Source: Chloroflexota bacterium
Lineage (GTDB): Bacteria; Chloroflexota; Anaerolineae; UBA1429
Direction of reading: 5' to 3'
Length of the DNA stretch: 22,840 nucleotides
Assembly: GCA_012515695.1 (NCBI GenBank)
Contig: JAAYXX010000156.1
Span: 1 to 22,840, forward strand
Made by a program: the position numbers and the translations under genes. The notes under the pieces are model-generated. The model searched no databases. It was not told where the DNA came from and saw nothing but the letters and a program-made list of their open reading frames with translations. Below are positions 1-8,239 of this stretch, piece after piece. How positions within the stretch are numbered: position 1 is the first letter of the stretch; the number at the start of each line of letters is the position of its first letter.

Positions 1-711
1 AAAATACAGCCCGGCCAGATCGTGATGCCCGCGCACCACCATGCTAAAGCACCAGTTGGGCACAGGGATCAGCTCGGTGGCCCGGTGGAGGATGCGGCGC
101 ACCGGGGTGTCCTGATGCCCGATGACGTTCAGCACGCCCAGCATCCCGGATAGCCAGTGGGTGAGTGCCATGACCTTCTCGCCGCTGATGCCGGGGAAAA
201 AGTATTTGCTCCCCCCGGAATAGCCCACTACCTCATGAGGGAACACCGGCCCCAGGATGATCAGGTGGTCATAGTCGAAAATGCGGGCGTTGATCTGCAC
301 TGGCAGGGCATCGTGGAAATAGCCCTGACTGAGCGTCTCGATCTCTTGCGCCGGGATGGTGCCCAGCAGGCGCAGGTTGTGCTGCCAGTCGTGGTTGAAC
401 AGCCCCACCGCGCCATATTTTTCTGCGCGCTCTTGCTCCGTAATGCCCAGGTGGCGGCAAATCTCTGCATTGCTCATGGCCCGGTGCGTGCCCAGGGCAA
501 CGATCATATCCAGTTGAGCCGCCCGCCCCAGCATCAACTCGGTGAGCAGCCGAAAGCATAGCGGTATGGGGCCGCTGCGTGTGTTATCGGGCAGGATCAC
601 CAGGATGCGTTTGCCCTCTACGCCGATCTGCTCGATCCCGGCGGCAAATACCTCGCGAACCTCTGCCTCTGTCAATGTGCCGTTCGCTGCTCCCTTGCCA
701 AGAACCATCAT
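1..711 (-). CDS. LarA-type nickel-pincer racemase homologue (DUF2088), 3' end outside window
   Basis: The first 237 residues of a LarA-like protein are visible; family members are about 420 residues, so the C-terminal half is off the left edge. LarA enzymes use a covalently bound nickel-pincer nucleotide to racemise or epimerise 2-hydroxy acids in the cytoplasm. Visible motifs are PDNTR (residues 41-45), LGTHR (73-77), NHD (106-108), PHEVVGYSGGSK (158-169) and THW (184-186). The spacing H159-K169-H185 (10 and 16 residues) equals that of H174, K184 and H200 in Lactiplantibacillus LarA, so the cofactor lysine and catalytic/nickel histidines are kept. Start: the first ATG of an ATGATG pair, with GGGGAG just upstream. 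It lies 69 nt behind the amidohydrolase gene. No larB, larC or larE is in view, so the cofactor must be made from elsewhere. The family is secure; the substrate is unknown. Confidence 0.88.
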   Translation of the reverse strand, partial: MMVLGKGAANGTLTEAEVREVFAAGIEQIGVEGKRILVILPDNTRSGPIPLCFRLLTELMLGRAAQLDMIVALGTHRAMSNAEICRHLGITEQERAEKYGAVGLFNHDWQHNLRLLGTIPAQEIETLSQGYFHDALPVQINARIFDYDHLIILGPVFPHEVVGYSGGSKYFFPGISGEKVMALTHWLSGMLGVLNVIGHQDTPVRRILHRATELIPVPNWCFSMVVRGHHDLAGLYF

Positions 712-780
712 CGATGCTCCCCTTTGTCTGCTAGGATGTGATGCCCCTGTTTTACGCCAGGTGCGCCCGGAAAGCAACTC

Positions 781-1620
781 CTATCGCTCTCCCAAAAGCG
801 CCAGCAGGTTCGCCCCTTCGATCTGGCGGCGCTCTGCCGCGCTCAAGAAGGGCATGTGGGCGAACAGGCCCCACGTCTGCGGAAAGGTCAGGTTGTCCAG
901 GCAGGGAGAGAAGTCCGACGCCCACAGCAGCCGCCCCGCCCCATAAGCGGCCAGCAGCGCGACCACGTAGGGCCAGGCTGCGCGATGGGGATAGTCATAC
1001 CCCGGCTCGGTCAGGGCATAGAACCCGCTCAACTTGACCCGTGGGCCAGGATATTGCGCCAGCGCCAACACAGGGGCCATCGCCTGCGCGGCGTCCGCCG
1101 GGGAGGGCGGCGCACCGACGCGGGGCGGCAACCCGAGATGGCTCACCAGCAGGCGCAACTCGCCTTGTTGGTCGAGTATCCCCCGCCAGGCTGACCACAA
1201 CTCGCCCCGCGAATTGACGCTCACTATCCAGCGCCGTTCTGCCAGCCAGCCCCACACATCCACCGAGATGCGCCCCAGCGCCTCGCAATACGCCTGTTCT
1301 AACAGATACAGGACAATCCCCACAAACCCTTGTGCCTGCAACGCCTCCAGTTGCCCCACCGTGAGGGGTTGCGTCGGGTCGACATAGGCCAGGGGGCGCA
1401 TCCAGGCGTGCTTGCGGGCCTGCGCCGCGATCCAGGCGTTGTTGCTCGTGCACCAGGGTTCCCCGGCATACCCCACCACCAGCGCACAGCGCACCCCATG
1501 CTCGGCTGCCAGCGCACTATACAGCGCCACCTCGTCCAGTTGCACGCCAGGCCGCCCCGCCAGCGAGCCGCAATAGCCTCCTTCAAACAGGTGAATATGT
1601 GCGTCGGCCCGCTCAGACAT
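781..1620 (-). CDS. Metal-dependent amidohydrolase of the COG3618 / amidohydrolase-2 type
   Basis: A 279-residue TIM-barrel hydrolase. Visible landmarks in order are an N-terminal DAHIHLFE metal-binding motif (residues 7-14), SHLGLP in the middle, VKLSGFY, LLWASDFSP with the conserved aspartate near the C-terminus, and GANLLALL at the end. This order matches the amidohydrolase-2 family, which includes lactonases such as 2-pyrone-4,6-dicarboxylate lactonase and sugar lactonases. Its ATG overlaps the end of the upstream class V PLP enzyme by 8 nt (ATGTCTGA), so the two are probably translationally coupled. The likely job is opening a lactone or cleaving an amide in the pathway shared with its neighbours. 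The substrate cannot be read from sequence. Confidence 0.8.
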   Translation of the reverse strand: MSERADAHIHLFEGGYCGSLAGRPGVQLDEVALYSALAAEHGVRCALVVGYAGEPWCTSNNAWIAAQARKHAWMRPLAYVDPTQPLTVGQLEALQAQGFVGIVLYLLEQAYCEALGRISVDVWGWLAERRWIVSVNSRGELWSAWRGILDQQGELRLLVSHLGLPPRVGAPPSPADAAQAMAPVLALAQYPGPRVKLSGFYALTEPGYDYPHRAAWPYVVALLAAYGAGRLLWASDFSPCLDNLTFPQTWGLFAHMPFLSAAERRQIEGANLLALLGER

Positions 1621-2743
1621 GGCTGATAGCCTCGTGCAGGGCGCTCAACAGCCGCTCGATGTCTTTCGCTGTGTTATAGCCGTGAATGGCAACCCGCAGC
1701 CGCCCGGCGTGCGCCATGATGTGAATGTTTCGCTCGTGGAGGTAGCGGTGTATCGCTTCCGCCTTGGGATGGCGAAAAGCCACGATGCCAGCCAGATGCT
1801 CGTCGTCTACCGGCGTCAGCAATTCCACCGGCAACCCGCGCACGCCCTCCAGGCAGGCGCGCACCAACGGGCGTGCGTGCGCGTCGATCTGCTCCACACC
1901 TATCCCCAGCACATACCCCAACCCCGCCCGCACGGCATAGGCCGCCGGATAGTTCGGCATGCCCACGGCAAAACTGGCTGCCCCCGGCTTGACGATGGCC
2001 CGCTCAAAGCGGTCCGCGTCAAAGGCGTTTTGCAGGTTGAACCATCCCCCGGCGGGCACGGTCAGTTCCTCCGCCCGCGCCTTGGGCACTCCCACCAGCC
2101 CCCCGCCGTGGCTCGCCAGAATCCACTTGTGCGTCGAACTGACAATCAGGTCGGCCCCAGCCAGATGTAGCGGAATGCGGCCCAGCGCCTGGGTCACGTC
2201 CACCGCCAGCAGGGCCGGGGAATGTTGCCGCACCGCCTCTCCCACGGCGTCGAGGGACAGCTTGTAGCCGTTGTAAAAGCTCACCAGCGAAACAGTCACC
2301 ATGCGCGTTCTGGGAGTCAACAGCGGAATGAGGTCCTCTACACGTAGCGCGCCCTCGACAGCGCGCCACACCTTTACCGTGGCCGGGCAGGTGGGTTGTA
2401 GCCAGGGCGTTACCCCCGCCGGAAAGTCCAGGTCGTTGATCACCACTTCGTCGCCCGGTTGCAGGCGCAAGGCCAGCGCCGCCAGATTATACGCCTCCGA
2501 CGAGCAGGAGCAGATGCCGATCTCTTGCGGGGTCAGGCCATATGCCTGGGCGACCAGCGCCTTGGCCGCGTCATACTGCGCCTCGTGCAGGCTGCGCCCA
2601 TCCATGCCCTGCGTCTTGTCCAGGCCATATTGCTTCAGCGCATCCAGCACAGCCACCGGCGGAATGCCCTCCGCCGCCGTGTTCAGATAGATCATATCGC
2701 TCAACGAGGGAAAATCGGCCAGACGAGTTGCTTGTGTCAGCAT
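1613..2743 (-). CDS. Class V aminotransferase-fold PLP enzyme (isopenicillin-N epimerase / CsdA-like, not a desulfurase)
   Basis: A 376-residue fold-type I PLP enzyme. The N-terminus has YLNTAAEG, and the Schiff-base lysine is in SSTHKWILASHGG, where SufS-like proteins have ssHKfyGP. DVTQALG supplies the aspartate that pairs with the PLP nitrogen. The cysteine-bearing RxGxHC loop of SufS/CsdA is absent: the matching region reads HIMAHAGRLRVAIHGYN, so cysteine desulfurase activity is unlikely. The start is the ATG preceded by AGGAGG at 7 nt; the frame stays open for 25 more codons upstream, but without a comparable ribosome site. It is 90 nt from the oxidoreductase gene and overlaps the amidohydrolase gene. 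Candidate activities are amino-acid epimerase, lyase or transaminase; I cannot choose between them. Confidence 0.82.
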   Translation of the reverse strand: MLTQATRLADFPSLSDMIYLNTAAEGIPPVAVLDALKQYGLDKTQGMDGRSLHEAQYDAAKALVAQAYGLTPQEIGICSCSSEAYNLAALALRLQPGDEVVINDLDFPAGVTPWLQPTCPATVKVWRAVEGALRVEDLIPLLTPRTRMVTVSLVSFYNGYKLSLDAVGEAVRQHSPALLAVDVTQALGRIPLHLAGADLIVSSTHKWILASHGGGLVGVPKARAEELTVPAGGWFNLQNAFDADRFERAIVKPGAASFAVGMPNYPAAYAVRAGLGYVLGIGVEQIDAHARPLVRACLEGVRGLPVELLTPVDDEHLAGIVAFRHPKAEAIHRYLHERNIHIMAHAGRLRVAIHGYNTAKDIERLLSALHEAISHV

Positions 2744-2833
2744 GATTTGCCTCCTGTGCATCAAGGAATGGACACCGAGCATGGACAATTGAATCGACGA
2801 TCTGGCGTGCTGCGACATCGTGCCCGAGCAGGG

Positions 2834-3850
2834 TTACTGCGCCTCTGCTGCTCGCTCCAGGCGATCCAGCCAACGCTGCACCTGCAAGGCGTCGTGGTAG
2901 GTGGCTCCCATCGGGACAGGCTGCACCCCGCGCACCACCCGGCAGAAGCAGCGCAACTCTTCCGCCAACATCCCACTGGGCGCTATCGGGTCGGCCAGGA
3001 TTTCCAGCGTCATGGGGGCGCGGGCCTGCTCATCCCACACCGTCAGCGGGCGCGGGTTGGCTTCTACACGCGCCGCCCACCCCTGACCATACACCTCCAT
3101 GCGGTCAAAGCCGTCGGCGGGCATCCCCTCTGGCGTGAGGAACGACGCCGCGAACGAGGCCACCAGGCCATCTTCCCAGCGCAACTGGGCCAGCGTCAGG
3201 TCGCATTCTCCCGCCGATGTATGCCGGGTCTGGGCACAAAAGGCTACCGGCTCGCGGCGATCCACCAGGGCCAGCACGCTATACAGGTCGTGCACCATCA
3301 GCAGGTGGAAGGGGCTTTCGCCTGGAAAGCGCGCCAGCGTTGTGGCGGGGCGATGCCGCGCGCAGTGGATGTAGGCCATCGGCGAGCGGGCGCGCACCTC
3401 GGCCTGCAACTGGCGGAACTCGCTATTGAACAGCAGGATATGCCCCAGCATCAAATTGCTCGAATCGGCTCGAACCAACGGGGCTAAGGATTCGGCTTCG
3501 GCCAGGCTGCCCGCCAGCGGCTTTTCGACCAACACAGGATACCCGGCGGCCAGCAAACGCCGCGCCACTGGCACATGGGAGGCCGTAGAGGCCGCCACCA
3601 CCCACGCCTCCGGCGCCGCCTCTGGCGCGGCCTCCTGGATGGCTTGCTCTAGATCGGTCCAGCCGGGCACGCGGTGGCCGCTGACCGCCTGCAGTTCGGC
3701 AGATAGCGCGTCTACGCTGGCCTGCCGCCGCGCCACCAGGGCCACCAGTTCAGCCTCGGCCAGCCCCGCCAGCGTCAGCGCGTGCAGCCGCCCAAAATTG
3801 CCCAGCCCAACCACGCCCACCCGTACCGGCTTGAATGCTGCTTTGCCCAT
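2834..3850 (-). CDS. Gfo/Idh/MocA-family NAD(P)-dependent oxidoreductase
   Basis: A 338-residue protein with an N-terminal Rossmann domain: GVVGLGNFGRLHA gives the dinucleotide-binding glycines, and LVEKPLAGS carries the conserved EKP motif. The C-terminal half is the usual alpha/beta substrate domain, with MVHDLYSVLAL and a basic PATTLARFPGE stretch. Family members oxidise or reduce sugars, inositols, amino sugars and related polyols. The start is the ATG preceded by GGGGGAAG; an ATG 17 codons upstream (end 3901) has weaker support. The residues after EKP diverge from the sugar-dehydrogenase consensus, so the substrate is uncertain. It is followed downstream by the PLP enzyme on the same strand and preceded by a hairpin-rich gap. 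Confidence 0.85.
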   Translation of the reverse strand: MGKAAFKPVRVGVVGLGNFGRLHALTLAGLAEAELVALVARRQASVDALSAELQAVSGHRVPGWTDLEQAIQEAAPEAAPEAWVVAASTASHVPVARRLLAAGYPVLVEKPLAGSLAEAESLAPLVRADSSNLMLGHILLFNSEFRQLQAEVRARSPMAYIHCARHRPATTLARFPGESPFHLLMVHDLYSVLALVDRREPVAFCAQTRHTSAGECDLTLAQLRWEDGLVASFAASFLTPEGMPADGFDRMEVYGQGWAARVEANPRPLTVWDEQARAPMTLEILADPIAPSGMLAEELRCFCRVVRGVQPVPMGATYHDALQVQRWLDRLERAAEAQ

Positions 3851-3928
3851 CGCTTCCCCCTCATCGCCCGAATAGATGCAGGCATGATTTCCACGAGCCA
3901 CAGGCCCGCAACCACACCATCAGGATGG

Positions 3929-4041
3929 GCGGTTGAAACCGCGGCAACATCTGCGAAGCCCACCTCCGTGGGCTGATCTGGAGCCGCCGTAGGGCGGCGC
4001 GCCATGTATGGCGATTGCACTGGTTGGTGCAGTTTCAACTG
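3929..4041. repeat. Hairpin-rich intergenic repeat
   Basis: Between the M20 gene and the oxidoreductase gene lies a run of compact inverted repeats: GCGGTT/AACCGC (3929-3942), AGCCCAC/GTGGGCT (3957-3974) and GCCGCC/GGCGGC (3983-3998). The end sequence CAGTTTCAACTG (4030-4041) resembles the reverse complement of the first GGTTGAAACC. The last arm covers the M20 stop codon. None is followed by a T tract on the minus strand, so I see no clear terminator. It looks like a dispersed REP-like element and may attenuate or protect the transcript between the two genes. Confidence 0.6.
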
Positions 4042-5201
4042 CCTATTCCCGCCCGCATCAACGCGCCATAGACGTCTATCGCGCGCTCTAGCTGGTCCAA
4101 TTCCAGGTATTCCTGCGCCGCGTGGGCCTGGGCAATATCCCCCGGCCCCAAAATCACCACCGGGATGCCCGCCACCCGCAGCGTACTTCCATCGCTGCCA
4201 TACCCCACGCCGGTCAGTTCCGCCGACAGCCCCAACCCCAGCAATACCCCTTGCACGACGGGGAAGAAGGCCTCGCCGCCCGCCGGGTTCAGCGGCCAGT
4301 CTATGAACGGCTGGGTCATGGAATAGTTAAGGTCGGGGACCTGGCGGCGCAATTCTTCCAGCACACGCCGCACCTCCGGCAGCACGTCATCCGGGTTCTC
4401 GCCGGGCACGACTCGCCGGTCTAGCCAGATTTCGCACTCTTCCGGGATGATATTGATGACGCTCCCGCCGCGGATAATGTTGATGCTACATTGCGCCGGG
4501 CCAGTTAGCGGGTGGGCCGCGTTCAGTTGAGCGATATAGCGCGTTTCCAGCGCCTCCATGACCCGCATCATCAGGCGAATGGCCGAGCGCCCTCGCGTGG
4601 GGTCAGACGAGTGGGCGGCTATCCCGTGCGTGCGAATAGACCAGCGCACCACGCCGTTGCTGGCGACCACGGGCCGCAGCATGGTCGGCTCGCCCACAAT
4701 GGCCCCATGCACATCCCAGCGCAGCGCGGACAGGTGTTGCTCGACGAACGCATCCACGCCCGCCTTGTGCGCCTCCTCGTCCACGGTGTAAAGGATCGCC
4801 ACGTTGTTCGAGCCGCTGCCCTCGGCGGCATACTGGCGCAGCGCCCATAGCATCGCCGCGCCCGACCCTTTGGTGTCGCAGGCCCCCCGGCCATAGAGCC
4901 GTCCTTGCTCCACCCGCGCGCCGAAAGGGTCCCCGATCATCCCCTCCACGCCCACGGTATCCAGGTGGCTTTCCATCAGCAGCCAGGGCGCGTGGCGGTC
5001 TACCTGCTGGTACACCAACAGATTAAAGCTGCCCTCGCCTACCGGCAGCCGCTCCGTTGCCAGGCCCCAGCCCGCCGCTGTCTGCTCCAGGTACGTCGCC
5101 AACTCGGCCTCTGGGTGTGCCCGCCCGGAGATGGTCGCGTTGATGGACTCGATACGCACCATTTCTTGTAACAGTTCAAGGCAATCGCGTGGTGTAGACA
5201 T
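4035..5201 (-). CDS. M20-family metallopeptidase / ArgE-DapE-type deacylase
   Basis: A 388-residue di-zinc amidohydrolase. Metal and catalytic landmarks are in canonical order: ESHLDTVG (H79, D81), GRGACDTKG (D109, bridging aspartate), VDEEAHKAG (E142/E143, base and ligand), GEPT (E171) and a C-terminal GPGDIAQAHAAQEYL carrying the last histidine ligand. A lid or dimerisation domain lies between about residues 180 and 300 (IAAHSSDPTRGRSA, GGSVINIIPEECEI). Family members deacylate N-acyl amino acids or split small peptides in the cytoplasm. It is the first gene of the left-hand unit; no arg or dap genes are nearby, so ArgE or DapE function is not supported by context. The ATG has AAAGG upstream. 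Confidence 0.88.
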   Translation of the reverse strand: MSTPRDCLELLQEMVRIESINATISGRAHPEAELATYLEQTAAGWGLATERLPVGEGSFNLLVYQQVDRHAPWLLMESHLDTVGVEGMIGDPFGARVEQGRLYGRGACDTKGSGAAMLWALRQYAAEGSGSNNVAILYTVDEEAHKAGVDAFVEQHLSALRWDVHGAIVGEPTMLRPVVASNGVVRWSIRTHGIAAHSSDPTRGRSAIRLMMRVMEALETRYIAQLNAAHPLTGPAQCSINIIRGGSVINIIPEECEIWLDRRVVPGENPDDVLPEVRRVLEELRRQVPDLNYSMTQPFIDWPLNPAGGEAFFPVVQGVLLGLGLSAELTGVGYGSDGSTLRVAGIPVVILGPGDIAQAHAAQEYLELDQLERAIDVYGALMRAGIGS

Positions 5202-5259
5202 GGGTGGCCTTTCTCATGGATGGGATAGCTATCTATTAGCCAACCTGCCCGGCCAGTTT

Positions 5260-5288
5260 GGTGTAACACGATTTTGGATAATGGTCAA
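5260..5288 (-). promoter_or_regulatory. Possible promoter for the M20-to-larA unit
   Basis: On the minus strand TTGACC (5283-5288) is separated by 17 bp from TACACC (5260-5265). The -35 box is good, the -10 box poor (three of six). It lies 59 bp before the M20 start codon. Weak support only; no better candidate was seen between the pheT terminator and this gene. Confidence 0.3.
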
Positions 5289-5343
5289 GTCTTCCAGCGG
5301 AAAAAGTTTACAAAATAGTTCGGCAACTGCCCGCTGAATTTGT

Positions 5344-5635
5344 ACCGCCAGCTTCCAGCCGGCACAAGATCAAGCCGCCAGGGATGGCTAATGGCGCTAA
5401 CTTTTCGCGGATCAAGTGCTGGGGCAAGATCGGAGTTGCCCTCATCCGCCCTTCGGGCACCTTCTCCCAAGGGGCGAAGGCGAGCAAGCGCGGCAATATG
5501 CCACCGGCATACATGCCACCCTCGCCCACTGGGAGAGGGAGCGGCTGGGTACAGCCGGGGGTGAGGGTGGTAAGGGTGATCTGCTGGCCGTGACAATCAA
5601 AAGTTAGTGCCATTGGCCAGGGATGGCGGCGGTCC
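5344..5635. repeat. Dispersed hairpin repeat, copy 1, interrupted by an insertion
   Basis: The flanks 5344-5387 and 5627-5635 join into a 53-bp sequence that aligns without gaps to the reverse complement of 11586-11638. Both share ACCGCC, GCTTCCAGCCGGCA, AAGCCGCCA and GGATGGCGGCGGTCC. The join is broken here by a 229-bp element plus a 10-bp duplication of CCAGGGATGG. The region 5202-5770 otherwise holds no credible gene. Confidence 0.75.
5388..5616. mobile_element. MITE-like fold-back element with terminal inverted repeats
   Basis: The ends are CTAATGGCGCTAACTTTT (5388-5405) and the reverse complement CCAATGGCACTAACTTTT (5599-5616), 16 of 18 matching. The 10-bp direct repeat CCAGGGATGG flanks it (5378-5387 and 5617-5626), as expected of a target-site duplication. 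Inside, 5439-5480 and 5516-5570 are two oppositely oriented copies of a CCCTCAYCC...CTCTCCC...GGGCGAGGG module, so the whole element can fold back on itself. No transposase or credible ORF is present, so it would be non-autonomous. The IS family is not identified. Confidence 0.7.
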
Positions 5636-5716
5636 AATCCCCCTCCACGGGGCAAGCCAGACGTTACAGCATTGATTTCTCAACTTGCATAGATGGGCGG
5701 GATTCCCGACGCAATA

Positions 5717-5750
5717 AACAAGGGACGAGGCGTACACCTCGTCCCTTGTT
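5717..5750 (-). terminator. Intrinsic terminator of the pheST unit
   Basis: A perfect 14-bp stem (5717-5730 with 5737-5750) with a 6-nt loop lies 20 bp after the pheT stop. On the minus strand it is followed by TTTATTG, a modest U tract. On the plus strand it is followed by TTATTAG, so it could act weakly in both directions. Confidence 0.75.
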
Positions 5751-5770
5751 ATTAGCACCGGGCGGTCAGG

Positions 5771-8239
5771 CTAACCGCGCACCGTGGCCCCCAACTCGCG
5801 GCTCAGGCGCGCGACGATCCGCTCGCGCTGCTTGGTGGCCTCTTCGGTGGTCAGCGTGCGGTCCATTGCCTGGAAGGTCAGGCTATAGGCCAGGCTCTTT
5901 TTGCCCTCCCCGATCTGCGCCCCACGATAGACGTCGAACAATACCACGTCTACCAGCGTGGCCCCACCGGTTTCCCGGATGAGGGCGGCCACCTGGTCGG
6001 ATGGCGTCTGCTCGTCCACGACCACGGCCAGGTCGAGCTTGAGCGCGGGCATACGCGAGATAGCCGCGAACGACTCGGTCAAGCGGGCGGCAGACAGCAG
6101 CACTTCCAGGTCCAGCTCGGCCAGACAGACGGTCTCATCGGGCAGGTCGAAATTCGCCCGAACGAGCGGATGCACCTCGCCGAACACGCCCGCGTCAACC
6201 CCGCCGATGGACAGACGAGCGGCCCGCCCCGGATGCAGCGTCGGGTGTTGCGTCGCCTCGACATGCACGTCCTGAATGCCCAATCGGGCGCACAGGGTTT
6301 CGATGATCCCCTTCAGGTCGTAAAAGCCAAAATTCTCCCCTTCGGAAGATAGCCAGGAGCGGGCCTCACGCGGGCCACACAGGCCAATGCTCAACCGGCG
6401 CGGCTCCGCTGGTAGCGCCTCTCCCTCTTCGCGCAGATAGACGCTGCCGATTTCCAAGACGGCGACCCGCTCGACAAAGCGCAGGTTGCTGGCCATCGTT
6501 TCCAGCGTCGTGTTCATCAAGGTCTGGCGCAAGAACCGCTGCTCCCGATTGAGCGGGTTGGCAATCTCGATATAGCTCTTTGGGTCGGGCGGGGTCTGAT
6601 CGACGTTCAGCCGCGCCACGCTCGCCAGGCTGGTCATGGAATAGGTGATGATCTCGGTCAGCCCGCAGCCCACCAGCACGTCGCGGACCTTTTCCTCTAC
6701 CTCCAGGTCGCGGTTGGGCATCTGGACAGTCAGTTCCTCGGCGAGCAGCGAGACGGGCAACCGGTCATAGCCATACAGCCGCGCCACCTCTTCCAGCAGG
6801 TCAGCGGGAAGGCTCACATCCAGGCGGAAGCTGGGCACCGTGGCCCGCACCACCGGAGACTCCCCCGGAATGATCTCGGTCGCGAAATCGAGCGATTTCA
6901 ACATGCGCGCGATTTCTTCGGCGCTCAGGGTGATGCCCAGGATTCGCGTGACCTCGGTTGTGGGCAGGTCCACGACCTTGGTGGCGGGCTTGTTCGGGTA
7001 GGCATCGGCGAACCCCTGGGCCACCGTACCATCGGCCAGCGCGCGCATCAACTCGGCTGCCCGTCGCAAGGCCACCACCGTCAATTCGGGGTCTACGCCC
7101 TTGCCGAAATGCTGGGCCGCCTCGCTGGGGATTTTCAGCCTGGCCGCAGTGCGCCGGACGCTGATATTGTAGAAATTGGCCGACTCGAGCAGAATATCCA
7201 CCGTATCTTCGGTGATTTCGCTATCCTCGCCGCCCATCACGCCCGCGACGGCTACCGGGCCGCCGCCATCGGTGATTAGCAGCATATCGTCGGTGAACTC
7301 GCGCTGCACGCCGTCCAGCGTGGTCATCCGCTCGCCCTGGTGGGCGCGGCGCACGATGATGGTCGGCGGGCCGCCCGGAGTGCGGCTCTGAAGCCGATGA
7401 TAGTCGAACGCGTGCAACGGCTGGCCCCATTCCAGCATCACATAGTTGGTAATGTCCACGATGTTATTGATGGGACGCATCCCCGCCAGAGTCAGGCGGC
7501 GCTGCATCCACATGGGCGAAGGGCCGATCTTGACGCCTCGAATCAGCGCCGCGCTATATCGCGGGCACAGGTCAGGGTCCTGGATTTCGATCTCTATTTT
7601 GCCCTCGATAGGCTCCCCCTCTGCCTGCACAGCCAGGGCGGGGATGTGCAAGGTAGCGCCGGTCATGGCGGCCACCTCGCGGGCCACCCCCACGATGGAA
7701 GAGGCGTGGGCCAGGTTGGGCGTCAGGTCCAGCTCCAGGACGGTATCGCCCCAGTAATCGGCAAAGGGCATACCCACGGGGGCGTCGTCCGGCAGGATCA
7801 TGATGCCGGTATGCTCCTCCGAGATGCCCAGCTCTTTTTCCGAGCAGACCATCCCCTCCGAGGTGACGCCCCGGATTTTGCTTTTCTTGAGGGTCTGGTA
7901 GCGCAGCGTGTCGGCGTAAGGGTCAATCAGGCGCGCACCGACCATCGCAAAGACCACTTTTTGCCCCGAATCTCCCACTTTCAGGTTGGGCGCGCCGGTA
8001 ACGACTTCGAGCGGCTGCTCTTTGCCATAGTTGATGGTGACCAGCACCAGCCGGTCGGCGTTGGGGTGTTGCCGCACCGAGACCACCTCGCCAACGACAA
8101 CCGTGTCTCGATCCCACGTCTCGCCAATGCGCTCGACCCCGACCACCTCCAGGCCGCCGAAGGTCAGCCGCTCGACTAGCACTTCCAGCGGCATATCCAG
8201 ATTGACATATTCCCGCAGCCAGCTTATGGGAACTAGCAT
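5771..8239 (-). CDS. pheT: Phenylalanyl-tRNA synthetase beta subunit
   Basis: An 822-residue bacterial PheT, usual length about 800. It forms the alpha2-beta2 enzyme with PheS that charges tRNA-Phe. Visible order: start MLVPISWLREYVN; the EMAP-type tRNA-binding domain (about 39-150, with VGEVVSVRQHPNADRLVLV); the B3/B4 editing domain (about 210-400, with NNIVDITNYVMLEWGQPLHAFDY split by normal residues); the B5 domain (about 410-480, IPGESPVVRATVPSFRLDVS after it); and a C-terminal FDX-ACB domain ending ERIVARLSRELGATVRG. The ATG has GGAGGT upstream. It follows pheS by 98 nt and should be co-transcribed from the T-box-controlled promoter. Confidence 0.97.
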   Translation of the reverse strand: MLVPISWLREYVNLDMPLEVLVERLTFGGLEVVGVERIGETWDRDTVVVGEVVSVRQHPNADRLVLVTINYGKEQPLEVVTGAPNLKVGDSGQKVVFAMVGARLIDPYADTLRYQTLKKSKIRGVTSEGMVCSEKELGISEEHTGIMILPDDAPVGMPFADYWGDTVLELDLTPNLAHASSIVGVAREVAAMTGATLHIPALAVQAEGEPIEGKIEIEIQDPDLCPRYSAALIRGVKIGPSPMWMQRRLTLAGMRPINNIVDITNYVMLEWGQPLHAFDYHRLQSRTPGGPPTIIVRRAHQGERMTTLDGVQREFTDDMLLITDGGGPVAVAGVMGGEDSEITEDTVDILLESANFYNISVRRTAARLKIPSEAAQHFGKGVDPELTVVALRRAAELMRALADGTVAQGFADAYPNKPATKVVDLPTTEVTRILGITLSAEEIARMLKSLDFATEIIPGESPVVRATVPSFRLDVSLPADLLEEVARLYGYDRLPVSLLAEELTVQMPNRDLEVEEKVRDVLVGCGLTEIITYSMTSLASVARLNVDQTPPDPKSYIEIANPLNREQRFLRQTLMNTTLETMASNLRFVERVAVLEIGSVYLREEGEALPAEPRRLSIGLCGPREARSWLSSEGENFGFYDLKGIIETLCARLGIQDVHVEATQHPTLHPGRAARLSIGGVDAGVFGEVHPLVRANFDLPDETVCLAELDLEVLLSAARLTESFAAISRMPALKLDLAVVVDEQTPSDQVAALIRETGGATLVDVVLFDVYRGAQIGEGKKSLAYSLTFQAMDRTLTTEEATKQRERIVARLSRELGATVRG

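Noticed and set aside
2459..3487. Long plus-strand open frame (342 codons) opposite the PLP enzyme and oxidoreductase genes
   Set aside because: It spans two well-supported genes and an intergenic gap on the other strand, has no recognisable domain, and long antisense frames are expected at this GC content.
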